Assembly (NCBI RefSeq): GCF_030546575.1
Contig: NZ_JAUOTN010000007.1
Span: 124,001 to 188,000, forward strand
Length of the DNA stretch: 64,000 nt
Reading direction: 5' to 3'
Origin: Pontibacter coccineus
GTDB lineage: Bacteria; Bacteroidota; Bacteroidia; Cytophagales; Hymenobacteraceae
The notes under the pieces were generated by a model. The model had not been told where the DNA came from. It was given only the letters and a program-made list of their open reading frames with translations, and did no database searches. Shown here piece by piece: positions 18,552 to 28,510 of this stretch; the stretch's first letter is position 1, and each line of letters begins with the position of its first letter. The position numbers and the translations under genes are program-made.

Positions 18552-20975
18552 CTATAGCTTCAGATTCAGGCTCTCATACAGTTCTTTGAAATACCTGCAC
18601 CAGGACGCGACCTTTTCGTTTTCTTCCTCCTGCTTTTTGCAATGGTCCTCATACACGGTCTGCCGCAATCTGAAAGCGATGTTCTGAGACTGCCAGTACT
18701 CCGGTTTCAGCTTGGAGCCGTTGAACACGGTGAGCAACTCCGTCAGGTATAGCATGTGCGCCGTATCATCGGGATGTTCCTCCAGGTAGTGCATGGCTTC
18801 TTCTACGTGAATGGTAGCCGCATAATTCACAGCGGCTTCACCCAGTTTCACGCCCATACGCTCCTCCTCTTTCAGCAGTTTGAGTACCGTGTCCACATCC
18901 ACCCGTTCGGCCTTCAGGGCATCGAGCAATCGACCCGTCACGATGTATTCCACTGTGATTTGCAGCGGACGCGGCAGCTTCATGTCCACGTTTTTGATGG
19001 CGGCCATGAGCGGGTAGTTGTTGTCGTATACCTGCTGAAAGTCGTGCTCCAGCGCCCGCATGGTTTGCTCCAGTACCTGGTCCAGAATCCTCTTCTGGTC
19101 GTCGCGGAACAGGTGCCAGAACGAGTAGTTGTGCGACTCAAAGTGCTTGTCAAGCAGCATGATCACCTCTGTGATGTTGCCTTTGTCGAAGGCGGTGGTG
19201 AGCTCGTGGTGCAGGGTAGCGAAAGCATCGGCGCTCACGTATTTGCGCACGCCCCCGAACAGCTGGTGATCGCCGATGTGCAGTACGCCAAACGACACGT
19301 CCACTTCCTCCCAGGTGATGGTCGAACGGATGAAGGCCTTGCCGATGGCCAGTCGCTGACGACCTGCTTCCAGCATTTCGTAATATTCCGAGGTCGCCTT
19401 GTAACTGTAAAGCGGCAGCTCATCCGGTGTGTCGGTAAAGAGCGAGGACACGGCATAATGGGCTCCGACACGCAGCAGATCCAGCTGGGTAGGCTGCACG
19501 ATTTTATAGTAAGCCTTGGAAGCGTCGCCATATTCTTTGTTGTTGCTCTTGGCCCGTTTCAGAAATTCTACAAACGTCGTTTCATAGTCTTCGCCGCTCA
19601 GGTCTTTCGCTAGCTGCAGGGCCCGGGTCGCATACAGGATGTCCTGCATGGTTTCAATGCCCGACACCTCGTCAAAGAACCAACCGCAACTGGTGTACAT
19701 CAGCATGGCATGGTACTGCATTTCAAGCAGTTTCAGAAATTTGGTCTCTTCCTGCCTGTTCAGGCCACGCCCGCAATGTACACGCATAAACTCCCGTACA
19801 TGGGCTTCCTCCCGGTTCATGATCACCTCGATGTAATCGTTGCGCGTCTGCCAGGGGTCGGCGCCTAGCTGCCGCATTTCCTGTTCGTAGAGCGGCTCCA
19901 ACTGGTCACGCACCCAGTCAAAGGCCTCCCGCACCGGTTCGCGCCAGGCCTGGTTCCAGTCATCGTGACCGCCGGTATGGCAACCGCAGTCGCTGCGCCA
20001 ACGCTCCACGCCGTGCATACAGCTCCATGAGGTGTTTTCGATGATCTCGGCTTCGTACCTGGGCGGGTAGAGCTCCAGGTATTCTCCGTAAATTGTGATC
20101 CTGGCCAGTTGCTCATGTTCGATGTGGTGCAGGGCGTAGGAGAGGGCCATCTCGCCGAAGCGGTGGTGGTGGCCGTAGGTTTCGCCGTCGGTGGCGATGT
20201 GCATCAGCTGCGGGTCTTTGCTTTGCTCATCAAAGGTGGTGGTGAGACGGTGCGCGAATTTCTCGCCGCTCTCTAGCAAACCCTCAAAGGCGATGGCCTG
20301 CGATACGGGCGCATCATAAAAGAACAAAGCAATCGTGCGGCCCGAAGGTAGCGTGCAGCGATAAGGCCGCTTGGGGTTAATCTTGGCACCGGTCGCATCG
20401 TGCCATTCCTTTTCGTCGAGCTTGCGGTAGCGTTTGGCCTGATATGGTGATAGAATTGTGAACTTAACGCCATGTTCGGCCAGCACTTCCAGCGTTTCCG
20501 TATTTACAGCCGTTTCGCCCAGCCACATGCCTTCCGGGTCACGGCCGAAACGCTTCCGGAAATCATAAATGCCCCAGATCACCTGCGTATGCTGGTCGCG
20601 CTCGTTGGCCAGCGGCATGATCATGTGGTTGTATACCTGCGCCAGCGCGGCTCCGTGCCCTGAAAAGCGCTTCTGGCTCTCTTTGTCGGCATCAAGTATG
20701 GACTGGTAAATGTCGGGCGCCTTTTTCTCCATCCACTCCAGCAAGGTCGGGCCGAAGTTGAAACTCATCCGGGCGTAATTGTTCATAATGTCCACGATCT
20801 GGCCTTTGCCATTCTGGATGCGGGAGGCGGAATTGCGGGCGTAACATTCTGCCGTAATGCGCTCGTTCCAGTCGTGGTAAGGGTGCGCCGACTCCTGCAG
20901 CTCCACCTCGTTAAGCCAGGGGTTTTCGCGGGGCGGCTGGTAAAAGTGACCGTGAATACAGATGTACTTGTTCAT
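18552..20975 (-). CDS. GH57 glycoside hydrolase with DUF3536 domain
   Basis: This 807-residue member of glycoside hydrolase family 57 (amylase, branching enzyme or glucanotransferase group) carries the C-terminal DUF3536 half. The GH57 part starts with ICIHGHFYQPPRENPW (motif 1, HxH), continues with SGHGAALAQVYNHMIMPL (motif 2), GMWLGETAVNTETLE (motif 3, probable Glu nucleophile) and IATDGETYGHHHR (motif 4, probable Asp acid/base). A conserved WSCMHGVERWRSDCGC region follows near residue 325. The exact activity is not set by sequence; an alpha-1,4 or alpha-1,6 glucan-remodelling role fits its place between treZ and treY in the same transcript direction. Spacing is 110 bases after treZ and 280 before treY. 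Confidence 0.88.
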   Translation of the reverse strand: MNKYICIHGHFYQPPRENPWLNEVELQESAHPYHDWNERITAECYARNSASRIQNGKGQIVDIMNNYARMSFNFGPTLLEWMEKKAPDIYQSILDADKESQKRFSGHGAALAQVYNHMIMPLANERDQHTQVIWGIYDFRKRFGRDPEGMWLGETAVNTETLEVLAEHGVKFTILSPYQAKRYRKLDEKEWHDATGAKINPKRPYRCTLPSGRTIALFFYDAPVSQAIAFEGLLESGEKFAHRLTTTFDEQSKDPQLMHIATDGETYGHHHRFGEMALSYALHHIEHEQLARITIYGEYLELYPPRYEAEIIENTSWSCMHGVERWRSDCGCHTGGHDDWNQAWREPVREAFDWVRDQLEPLYEQEMRQLGADPWQTRNDYIEVIMNREEAHVREFMRVHCGRGLNRQEETKFLKLLEMQYHAMLMYTSCGWFFDEVSGIETMQDILYATRALQLAKDLSGEDYETTFVEFLKRAKSNNKEYGDASKAYYKIVQPTQLDLLRVGAHYAVSSLFTDTPDELPLYSYKATSEYYEMLEAGRQRLAIGKAFIRSTITWEEVDVSFGVLHIGDHQLFGGVRKYVSADAFATLHHELTTAFDKGNITEVIMLLDKHFESHNYSFWHLFRDDQKRILDQVLEQTMRALEHDFQQVYDNNYPLMAAIKNVDMKLPRPLQITVEYIVTGRLLDALKAERVDVDTVLKLLKEEERMGVKLGEAAVNYAATIHVEEAMHYLEEHPDDTAHMLYLTELLTVFNGSKLKPEYWQSQNIAFRLRQTVYEDHCKKQEEENEKVASWCRYFKELYESLNLKL

Positions 20976-21085
20976 ATTTTAATGGGACAAAGGGTCGTTC
21001 GACAAAGGACAAGGGACTGGCAGGTATAGACTCCTTGGGCTTACCTCCAGGAAAGTGCTATACCTGATGGCGCTCTTGTCGCTTT

Positions 21086-22936
21086 TTATAAAATGATGTT
21101 GCTTTGGTATACGGTAACCGATGCGGCCGGCAGTTCTATTTCCTGACCTGCGCTCATCTCCTGCGGTAGTGCTATACCTGTCCCGCCATACCTGTTCTCA
21201 TCCGAACCCAGCACCAGCTTCCACGAAGCACCCACCTCTTTCACTACTTTAGCCTTTTGTGGTTGATTACTTATGTTAAACAAGGTATAGAGGTACGGAC
21301 TCTCGCCGGAGTGGATCAGGTGCAAAACCTGGGTATGGCTGTCGGCAGAAACATGCAGGCGGGCCTTATCAGGGCGGAGCAAAGCAGGGGCCGACTTGCG
21401 AAGCCGGATCAGCGCTTTATAGAAGTCACGCAGCTGGCGGTGTGGTTCGCTGTGCTGGTAGCTGCGCTGCAGTTTCGATTGGTTGAACGTGTCCTCAGAC
21501 TGTGGGTCCGGTGCCTCGCCCTGCCAGGTAAACGACGAGAATTCTTCTTTACGGCCTTTGCGCACGGCCTCCACTAAGTCTTTGTCAGAGTGGCTCACAA
21601 AGTATAGGAAGGGATTTTCCTCACCATACTCCTCGCCCATGAACAGCATGGGCGTTAAAGGGGAGAGCAACACCAGCCCGGCCGCCACTTTAAGCATGTC
21701 GTAGGAAACGAGTTTGGTCAGACGCTCGCCGAGCATGCGGTTACCTACCTGGTCATGGTTCTGGGAGCAGACCACAAACTGCCGCGCAGGATTAGCAGTC
21801 GCATCGCTGCCAAAAGTGCGTTTGCGGTGCTCGGAGTAAAGGCCGTCGTACACAAAACCGTGCTGCAGTGCTTTTTGCAGCTGCTCCAGTTTGCCAAAGT
21901 CGCTGTAGTAGCCGGAGTCTTCGCCGGTAAGCAGTGCGTGCACGGCGTGGTGAAAATCGTCGCTCCATTGCGCCGCCAATCCAAAGCCGCCTTTCTCTGT
22001 CGGGTTGATGATGCGCACGTCGTTCAGGTCACTTTCAGCAATCAGAATGAAGGGACGACCCAACTGTTGTTCCAGGTGCTCCACCTGCTCCTGTAGCTCC
22101 TGCAAAAAGTGCTTGGCACCGGTATCGAGGATGGCGTGCACAGCATCAAGGCGCAGGGCATCGATGTGGTAGTCGCGCAGCCACAGCAGGGCGTTCTGGA
22201 TGAAAAAGTTACGTACATGGTCGCTGTGGGCATCGTCAAAGTTGAGCGCTTTGCCCCAGGGCGTATTATACTTGTCAGTGAAGTAAGGGCCAAAGTCGTT
22301 GAGGTAGTTGCCTTCCGGGCCCAGGTGATTGTACACGACATCCAGCACTACGGCTATACCTGCGGCATGGCAGGCATCCACCAGTTTCTTCAGTCCCTGC
22401 GGACCGCCGTAGCTTTCCTGTACCGCCGAAGGGTATACGCCGTCATAGCCCCAGTTGCGACTGCCCGCAAAAGCTGCCACCGGCATCAGTTCGATGGCCG
22501 TTATACCTAAGTCAACCAGTTCGGGGAGCTTGTCGATGACACCCTGAAAAGTACCTGCCTCGGAAAAGGTGCCCACGTGCAGCTCGTAAATAATGTACTG
22601 CTCCAGCGGCAGGGGTTTCCAGTTGATATCAGTCCACTCAAAGGAGGTGTGATCTACCACAACTGAGGGCTCATGCACGCCGTCGGGCTGGAAATGAGAG
22701 GCAGGATCGGGACGTTCCATGTCTTCATCAAGCCGCAAAGTATAGCGGGCTCCCGGACCTGTTTCTTCGCTCAACGCAGTCCAGTAACTGAAGGCTTCGC
22801 GCTGCAGCGGTATTATCTTATCGTTATCTTTTAATACCACATCCACCTGCCCGGCAGTAGGCGCCCAAACGGTGAACAGGGTGCCTTTTCCTGGGGTATA
22901 TTGTGCTCCTATCTCTCGTGTTATGCTCATTTTCAA
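21086..22936 (-). CDS. treZ: Malto-oligosyltrehalose trehalohydrolase
   Basis: TreZ cleaves the alpha-1,4 bond next to the terminal trehalose of maltooligosyl trehalose, releasing free trehalose. It has 616 residues. An N-terminal beta-sandwich (GTLFTVWAPTAGQVDVVL) precedes the GH13 barrel, with YELHVGTFSEAGTFQGV, NWGYDGVYPSAVQESYGG, VVYNHLGPEGNY, DALRLDAVHAI (nucleophile Asp), ILIAESDLND (Glu) and SQNHDQVGNR (Asp). It heads the leftward operon and is divergent from glgE across 204 bases, so one control region may serve both directions. ATG 22936 is two codons ahead of another ATG (MKMS); either could be used. Confidence 0.96.
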   Translation of the reverse strand: MKMSITREIGAQYTPGKGTLFTVWAPTAGQVDVVLKDNDKIIPLQREAFSYWTALSEETGPGARYTLRLDEDMERPDPASHFQPDGVHEPSVVVDHTSFEWTDINWKPLPLEQYIIYELHVGTFSEAGTFQGVIDKLPELVDLGITAIELMPVAAFAGSRNWGYDGVYPSAVQESYGGPQGLKKLVDACHAAGIAVVLDVVYNHLGPEGNYLNDFGPYFTDKYNTPWGKALNFDDAHSDHVRNFFIQNALLWLRDYHIDALRLDAVHAILDTGAKHFLQELQEQVEHLEQQLGRPFILIAESDLNDVRIINPTEKGGFGLAAQWSDDFHHAVHALLTGEDSGYYSDFGKLEQLQKALQHGFVYDGLYSEHRKRTFGSDATANPARQFVVCSQNHDQVGNRMLGERLTKLVSYDMLKVAAGLVLLSPLTPMLFMGEEYGEENPFLYFVSHSDKDLVEAVRKGRKEEFSSFTWQGEAPDPQSEDTFNQSKLQRSYQHSEPHRQLRDFYKALIRLRKSAPALLRPDKARLHVSADSHTQVLHLIHSGESPYLYTLFNISNQPQKAKVVKEVGASWKLVLGSDENRYGGTGIALPQEMSAGQEIELPAASVTVYQSNIIL

Positions 22937-23140
22937 TGTTTTTACGCCTGATTCTTAACTCGCTTATACGCGAATAGGTTGTTCTTTTTTAGGCAATCCA
23001 ATTTTTTCCGTTTCCAATCTGTCCAATAACCCGCTTAACATAAGTTGTAGGTATAGCAGCATTACCCAGCTTCGAAACCTATTGCGCGCGCATGCAGTAC
23101 CTATTAGCTATTCTTCATCAAATCAGGAAAAAAAGCATAC

Positions 23141-25162
23141 ATGGAAGCACTGGAAGGAACCAAAAGGGTTGTCATCGAGAACGTGAAGCCGCAGGTAAAC
23201 TGTGGGCAGTATCCAATCAAACGCGTTGTGGGAGAGGAAGTCGAAGTGACGGCAGATGTGTTTGGAGATGGCCATGATGAAGTAAAAGCCGTGCTGCTCT
23301 ACCGCCATTCCAAAAAGAAAAAGTGGAGCGAGGTGCCGATGCAATTCCTGGGCAACGACCACTGGCGCGTAACCTTCACACCCGATAGCATGGGTACCTT
23401 TGAGTACACCCTGCAGGGCTGGATCGACCACTTCTATACCTGGCAAAAGGGACTGAAGAAAAAATTCGAGGCAAACCAGGATATCACAGTCGAACTGCAG
23501 ATAGGAGCGCAGCTGCTCGAAGAGTCTGCCGCCACGGCCAAGCCCGGTCAGCAGAAGCGCCTGCGCAAATGGGCCGAGCAATTGAACAAACCCGGCTCCA
23601 TTGCCGACGCCGTAGCACTGGCCACCAGTCCGGATGTATCGGACCTGATGCACGCCTGCTGCGAGCGCCAGAATGTGACGAATTACCACAAAATACTGAC
23701 CGTAGAAGTAGAGCGGCAGAAAGCGCTGTTCAGTACCTGGTACGAGTTCTTTCCGCGCTCTGCTGCACAGGAGGACGGCCGCCACGGCACTTTCCAGGAT
23801 TGCGAGCGGCTCCTGCCACGCATCGCCGAAATGGGCTTCGATACGATCTACCTGCCGCCTATCCATCCGATTGGTTTTGCTTTCCGGAAAGGCAAAAACA
23901 ACTCAGTCACTTCGCAGCCCGGAGAGCCGGGTTCACCCTGGGCTATCGGCGCCGAAAGCGGAGGACATAAAAGCATTCTGCCGGAGCTGGGCAGCCTTGA
24001 CGAATTCCGGCATTTTGTGCAGTCCGCCCGCGAGCACGGCATTGAGGTAGCCCTGGATTTCGCTATCCAGTGCTCGCCCGACCACCCGTATGTAAAGGAG
24101 CACTCACAATGGTTTAAGTGGCGGCCCGATGGCACGGTGCAGTACGCCGAAAACCCACCCAAGAAATACCAGGACGTGCTGCCCGTCAACTTCGAAACGG
24201 AAGACTGGCAAAACCTGTGGCGCGAGCTCAAAAGCATCGTTATCCACTGGATCGAGCAGGGCGTTTACATCTTCCGGGTTGACAACCCGCATACCAAGCC
24301 TTTCGCTTTTTGGGAATGGATGATCCGGGAGGTGCGCCAGCAATACCCACAGGTCATTTTCCTGGCAGAAGCCTTCACCCGTCCGCGTGTAATGGAGCGT
24401 TTGGGAAAGATCGGTTTCACGCAGTCCTATACCTACTTCACGTGGCGCAACACGGCCGCGGAGATCAAAGAATACATGCGCGAGCTCACTCAGACCGAGA
24501 TGCGCGACTTTTACCGCCCGAACTTCTGGCCAAACACCCCCGACATTCTGCCGCACGAATTGCAGTCTGGCGGTGAGCCGGCGCACATTACCCGTGTGGT
24601 GCTGGCGGCTACGCTCTCGTCCAACTATGGTATGTACGGGCCTGTATATGAGTTCGGCATCAACACGCCGGTACAAGGCAAGGAAGAATACTGGGATTCG
24701 GAAAAGTACGAGGTCATGCATTGGGACTGGGGCCGCCTGACCAAAATCCGGGAGGTCATCACCAAAATAAACAAGATACGGCAGGTCAACCCGGCGCTGC
24801 AAACCACCTGGAACATAGCCTTTGGCGACACCGACAATCCGCAGTTGCTGTGCTACACCAAGTGGGACAGCGAACGGCGAAACAAGATGCTGATGGTCGT
24901 GAACCTGGACCCGCACAACACGCAGGCCGGTTGGGTACAGGTGCCGCTGCATGCCCTGAACATGGACAGCACCCAGCAGTACATGGTGCACGACCTGATG
25001 ACCGAACACAAATATACCTGGAACAGCGAATGGAATTACGTGGAGCTTCGGCCACACGAAATGCCGGTTCATGTGTTCCGCATCGAAACCGCAAACCCTG
25101 GCATGGGCCACGACAGTCTGGACGACAACTGGCTGCCCGATGACCACGGCAAACACGAATAA
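23141..25162 (+). CDS. glgE: Alpha-1,4-glucan:maltose-1-phosphate maltosyltransferase
   Basis: GlgE extends alpha-1,4-glucan by two glucose units at a time from maltose 1-phosphate, which is made by the maltokinase domain of the next gene. It has 673 residues, of GH13 subfamily 3. An N-terminal beta domain (VVIENVKPQVNCGQYPIKR) and helical insert precede the barrel. Motifs are STWYEFFPRSA, YLPPIHPIGFAFRKGKNN (near residue 240), the SPDHPYVKEH region, FRVDNPHTKPFAFWEWMI (near residue 370, nucleophile Asp) and IFLAEAFTRPRVM (near residue 405, Glu). The gap to treS is 15 bases, so glgE, treS/mak and glgB form one operon. Confidence 0.96.
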   Translation: MEALEGTKRVVIENVKPQVNCGQYPIKRVVGEEVEVTADVFGDGHDEVKAVLLYRHSKKKKWSEVPMQFLGNDHWRVTFTPDSMGTFEYTLQGWIDHFYTWQKGLKKKFEANQDITVELQIGAQLLEESAATAKPGQQKRLRKWAEQLNKPGSIADAVALATSPDVSDLMHACCERQNVTNYHKILTVEVERQKALFSTWYEFFPRSAAQEDGRHGTFQDCERLLPRIAEMGFDTIYLPPIHPIGFAFRKGKNNSVTSQPGEPGSPWAIGAESGGHKSILPELGSLDEFRHFVQSAREHGIEVALDFAIQCSPDHPYVKEHSQWFKWRPDGTVQYAENPPKKYQDVLPVNFETEDWQNLWRELKSIVIHWIEQGVYIFRVDNPHTKPFAFWEWMIREVRQQYPQVIFLAEAFTRPRVMERLGKIGFTQSYTYFTWRNTAAEIKEYMRELTQTEMRDFYRPNFWPNTPDILPHELQSGGEPAHITRVVLAATLSSNYGMYGPVYEFGINTPVQGKEEYWDSEKYEVMHWDWGRLTKIREVITKINKIRQVNPALQTTWNIAFGDTDNPQLLCYTKWDSERRNKMLMVVNLDPHNTQAGWVQVPLHALNMDSTQQYMVHDLMTEHKYTWNSEWNYVELRPHEMPVHVFRIETANPGMGHDSLDDNWLPDDHGKHE

Positions 25163-25177
25163 AACAGAAAAAACTAT

Positions 25178-28100
25178 ATGGCAGAGGACAACACCCTTCT
25201 CGACGACAACATTCACTGGTACAAAGACGCCATCATTTACGAGTTGCACATCAAGGCCTTTATGGATGGCAACGGCGACGGCATCGGCGACTTCAAAGGC
25301 CTGATGCAAAAGCTTGACTATCTGGAAGAACTGGGCGTAACGGCTATCTGGCTCTTGCCTTTCTACCCGTCGCCGCTCAAAGACGACGGCTACGACATTG
25401 CCGACTACTACAGCATCAATCCGAGCTACGGTACCATGCAGGATTTCAAGCTGTTTGTGAAAGAGGCGCACCGCCGTGGGCTGAAGGTGATCACCGAGTT
25501 GGTCATCAACCACTCTTCCGACCAGCACCCCTGGTTTCAGCGGGCACGTCGCGCCAAGAAAGGCTCCAAGTACCGCAACTACTACGTCTGGACCGACGAT
25601 CCGAAGCAGTACAAGGACGTGCGCATTATTTTCACGGATTACGAGCCTAGTAACTGGACATGGGACCCGGTGGCCGGTCAATACTATTGGCACCGCTTCT
25701 TCCACCACCAGCCCGACCTGAACTTCGACAACCCGGACGTGCAGCAGGAGGTGTTCAAGATGCTCGATTACTGGTTCGACATGGGCGTGGACGGCTTCCG
25801 TCTGGATGCCGTGCCTTACCTGTTCGAGCGAGACGGCACCAACTGCGAGAACCTGCCCGAAACCCACGACTTCCTCAAAAAGCTGCGCGCCCACGTGGAC
25901 AGCAAGTATGAGGGCAAACTGCTGTTGGCGGAAGCGAACATGTGGCCGGAGGATTCGGCTTCGTACTTCGGCAACGGAGATGAGTGCCACATGAACTACC
26001 ACTTCCCGATCATGCCGCGCCTGTTCATGTCGGTGAAGATGGAGGACCGCTACCCGATCATCGACATATTTGACCAGACACCGGCTATACCGGAGACCTG
26101 CCAGTGGGCGATGTTCCTGCGCAACCACGACGAACTCACACTCGAAATGGTGACCGACGAGGAGCGCGACTACATGTACAAGGTATACACACGGGACCCG
26201 CTAGCCAAGATCAACCTGGGTATACGCCATCGCCTGGCCCCACTCTTAGGCAACGACCGCGCGAAGATCGAGTTGATGAACGTGCTCCTTTTCTCAATGC
26301 GCGGCACACCGGTGGTGTACTACGGCGACGAGATCGGGATGGGCGACAACTACTACCTCGGTGACCGCGACGGGGTGCGCACGCCCATGCAGTGGAACGA
26401 TAACCGCAACGCGGGCTTCTCCACGGCCAATCCGCAGAAGCTATACCTGCCCGTGATCATTGACCCGGAGTACAAATACGAGTCGGTGAACGTGGACACA
26501 CAGCAACACAACGCCAACTCGCTGCTGTGGTGGATGCGCCGCGTCATCAACATGCGCAAGCGCTACAAGGCCTTCGGTCGCGGCGAGATCCGCTTCCTGA
26601 ATCCTGCTAATGCGAAGGTGCTGGCTTTTGTGCGCTCTTACCAGGACGAAAACATCCTGGTGATCGCCAACCTGTCGCGCTTCCCGGAGGCAGTGGAGCT
26701 GGACTTGCCGGAGTTCAGAGGCTATGTGCCGGTGGAGGTGTTCAGCAAAAACAAATTCCCACAGATAAAAGACGAAAACTACGTGCTCACGATGGGGGCG
26801 CACGGCTACTTCTGGTTCGAGCTGCAACCGCAGGAAGTAAGCGGCCGCGAAGGGCTCGACATGAAAAAGCCAGCCATGCAGTTGCCGCCACTTAGTCAGC
26901 CTATACCTTCCCGAGCACTCAAAACGCTCGAGAGTAAGGTGCTGCCGCCTTACATCATGAACCGTCGTTGGTTCGGGGGCAAGGCCCGCACCATACAGCG
27001 CATGCAGGTGGTAAATAACATGCCGATGGTGGCCGGGCGCTTTGCCGCTTCGCTGTTGTTTATTGAGGTGAGCTACAACGAAGGGCTGTCTGAGCTGTAC
27101 CAGTTGCCGATCGCCTTTGCCAGCGGCGAACAGGAGGAGGAACTGATTGCCACGCAACCCAACAGCGTGATTGGCCGCGTGACCATGGATGGGAAAGAAG
27201 GCATCCTGTACGATGCTGTCTACTCTGAGGATTACCGCCAGATGCTGCTCAACCTGATGGCCAAACGCAAAAGCATCAAAGTGGATGGCGCTGAACTGGT
27301 GGGTACCGGAAGCCGCAGCATTGCCAATAAAATAAAAGAGATAGGGCAGCCGCTCACTTCTAAAATACTGGGGGCGGAGCAGAGCAATACCTCCGTCCTG
27401 TACGACAACCAATTCTTCCTGAAGGTATACCGCAAGCTCGACCGCACGCTGAATCCGGATGTGGAGATCGTGCAAGCCCTGACTGACAAGGAATTCCCGC
27501 ATGTGCCAATGTTCCTGGGCTCGGTGGAGCACGAGGAGGAAGGCAAGCCGCCGATGGTGCTCGTGATGCTGCAGGAGCTCGTGCCGAACCAGGGCGATGC
27601 CTGGGTATACATGGAGGATTCGCTCAAGCGCTTTTTCGAGCGTCTGCAAACCCATAAAGACCACGAACCATTGTCTGACACAACGGGCACACTGGCGCGG
27701 CCTGTACCGTTTGCCGACGCGCCGGAGCACATGCAGTTGCAACTCGGAGGCGCTTCGGTAGAGCGCATCGAACTGTTGGGGCAACGCACCGCCGAAATGC
27801 ACCTGGCCCTGGCCGATATGGTTGAATCCAGGGACTTTGCACCGGAGGAGTTCTCGCTCCATTACCAGCGTTCGCTCTACTCGTCGCTCACCTCACTGGT
27901 GCGCAGCAATTTTGACAGCCTGCGCAAGCACCTGCCTAATTTGCCGGATAGCGTGCGGGCGGAGGCCGAGGAGGTGCTGCAGATGCGGCAGCAAGTGCTG
28001 GAACGTCTCAAGATGATCTTCCGTCGCAAGATCGACACGATGAAGATCCGTACCCACGGGGATTACCACCTGGGGCAGGTGCTGTTCACGGGACGAGATT

Positions 28101-28510
28101 TCATCATCATTGACTTTGAAGGAGAACCGGCCCGCTCGTTCAGCGAGCGCCGACTCAAACGCTCCCCGTTGCGCGACGTGGCCGGTATGATTCGTTCGTT
28201 CCACTACGCCGCTTACAATGCGCTGTTCCAGCAGGACAGTTTCCGCAAAGAAGACGGCGACTATTTAGACCAATGGGCCGAGCAATGGTACCACTACGCC
28301 AGCGGGTTCTTTATGCATACCTACCTGGGTATAGCCAAGGGAACGGGCGTGGTGCCGGAGAACGAAGAAGACATACAGGTGCTGATGGAAACCTACCTGT
28401 TGGAGAAGGCGATCTACGAGCTGGGCTATGAACTGAATAACCGTCCGGATTGGGTTCTCATCCCGATCAGGGGCATAAAGTACATCATGAGGAAATATCA
28501 GAATGGCTAA
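25178..28510 (+). CDS. treS: Trehalose synthase / maltokinase fusion
   Basis: This 1110-residue bifunctional protein has an N-terminal TreS domain (about residues 1-560) that interconverts trehalose and maltose. Its motifs are WYKDAIIYELHIKAFMDGN, LPFYPSPLKDDGYDIADY, VINHSSDQHPWFQ, DGFRLDAVPYLFER (nucleophile Asp), LLAEANMWPED (Glu) and LRNHDELTLEM (Asp). The C-terminal maltokinase domain (about residues 590-1110) begins LPPYIMNRRWFGGKART and carries the kinase-like IRTHGDYHLGQVLF and FIIIDFEGEPARSFSERR, expected for the catalytic loop and metal-binding Asp. The fusion channels trehalose to maltose to maltose 1-phosphate for GlgE. The last 8 bases overlap glgB. Confidence 0.96.
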   Translation: MAEDNTLLDDNIHWYKDAIIYELHIKAFMDGNGDGIGDFKGLMQKLDYLEELGVTAIWLLPFYPSPLKDDGYDIADYYSINPSYGTMQDFKLFVKEAHRRGLKVITELVINHSSDQHPWFQRARRAKKGSKYRNYYVWTDDPKQYKDVRIIFTDYEPSNWTWDPVAGQYYWHRFFHHQPDLNFDNPDVQQEVFKMLDYWFDMGVDGFRLDAVPYLFERDGTNCENLPETHDFLKKLRAHVDSKYEGKLLLAEANMWPEDSASYFGNGDECHMNYHFPIMPRLFMSVKMEDRYPIIDIFDQTPAIPETCQWAMFLRNHDELTLEMVTDEERDYMYKVYTRDPLAKINLGIRHRLAPLLGNDRAKIELMNVLLFSMRGTPVVYYGDEIGMGDNYYLGDRDGVRTPMQWNDNRNAGFSTANPQKLYLPVIIDPEYKYESVNVDTQQHNANSLLWWMRRVINMRKRYKAFGRGEIRFLNPANAKVLAFVRSYQDENILVIANLSRFPEAVELDLPEFRGYVPVEVFSKNKFPQIKDENYVLTMGAHGYFWFELQPQEVSGREGLDMKKPAMQLPPLSQPIPSRALKTLESKVLPPYIMNRRWFGGKARTIQRMQVVNNMPMVAGRFAASLLFIEVSYNEGLSELYQLPIAFASGEQEEELIATQPNSVIGRVTMDGKEGILYDAVYSEDYRQMLLNLMAKRKSIKVDGAELVGTGSRSIANKIKEIGQPLTSKILGAEQSNTSVLYDNQFFLKVYRKLDRTLNPDVEIVQALTDKEFPHVPMFLGSVEHEEEGKPPMVLVMLQELVPNQGDAWVYMEDSLKRFFERLQTHKDHEPLSDTTGTLARPVPFADAPEHMQLQLGGASVERIELLGQRTAEMHLALADMVESRDFAPEEFSLHYQRSLYSSLTSLVRSNFDSLRKHLPNLPDSVRAEAEEVLQMRQQVLERLKMIFRRKIDTMKIRTHGDYHLGQVLFTGRDFIIIDFEGEPARSFSERRLKRSPLRDVAGMIRSFHYAAYNALFQQDSFRKEDGDYLDQWAEQWYHYASGFFMHTYLGIAKGTGVVPENEEDIQVLMETYLLEKAIYELGYELNNRPDWVLIPIRGIKYIMRKYQNG

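Noticed and set aside
18756-19613. Plus-strand frame of 285 codons
   Set aside because: Antisense to the GH57 gene; Val/His-rich shadow composition.
24104-26128. Long open frame on the minus strand (674 codons)
   Set aside because: It runs antisense to glgE and treS, whose sequences are clearly conserved enzymes. It is a shadow frame made possible by codon bias and lacks any recognisable domain.
26441-27862. Long minus-strand frame of 473 codons
   Set aside because: Antisense to the treS/maltokinase fusion, His/Gln/Arg-rich shadow composition, no family match.
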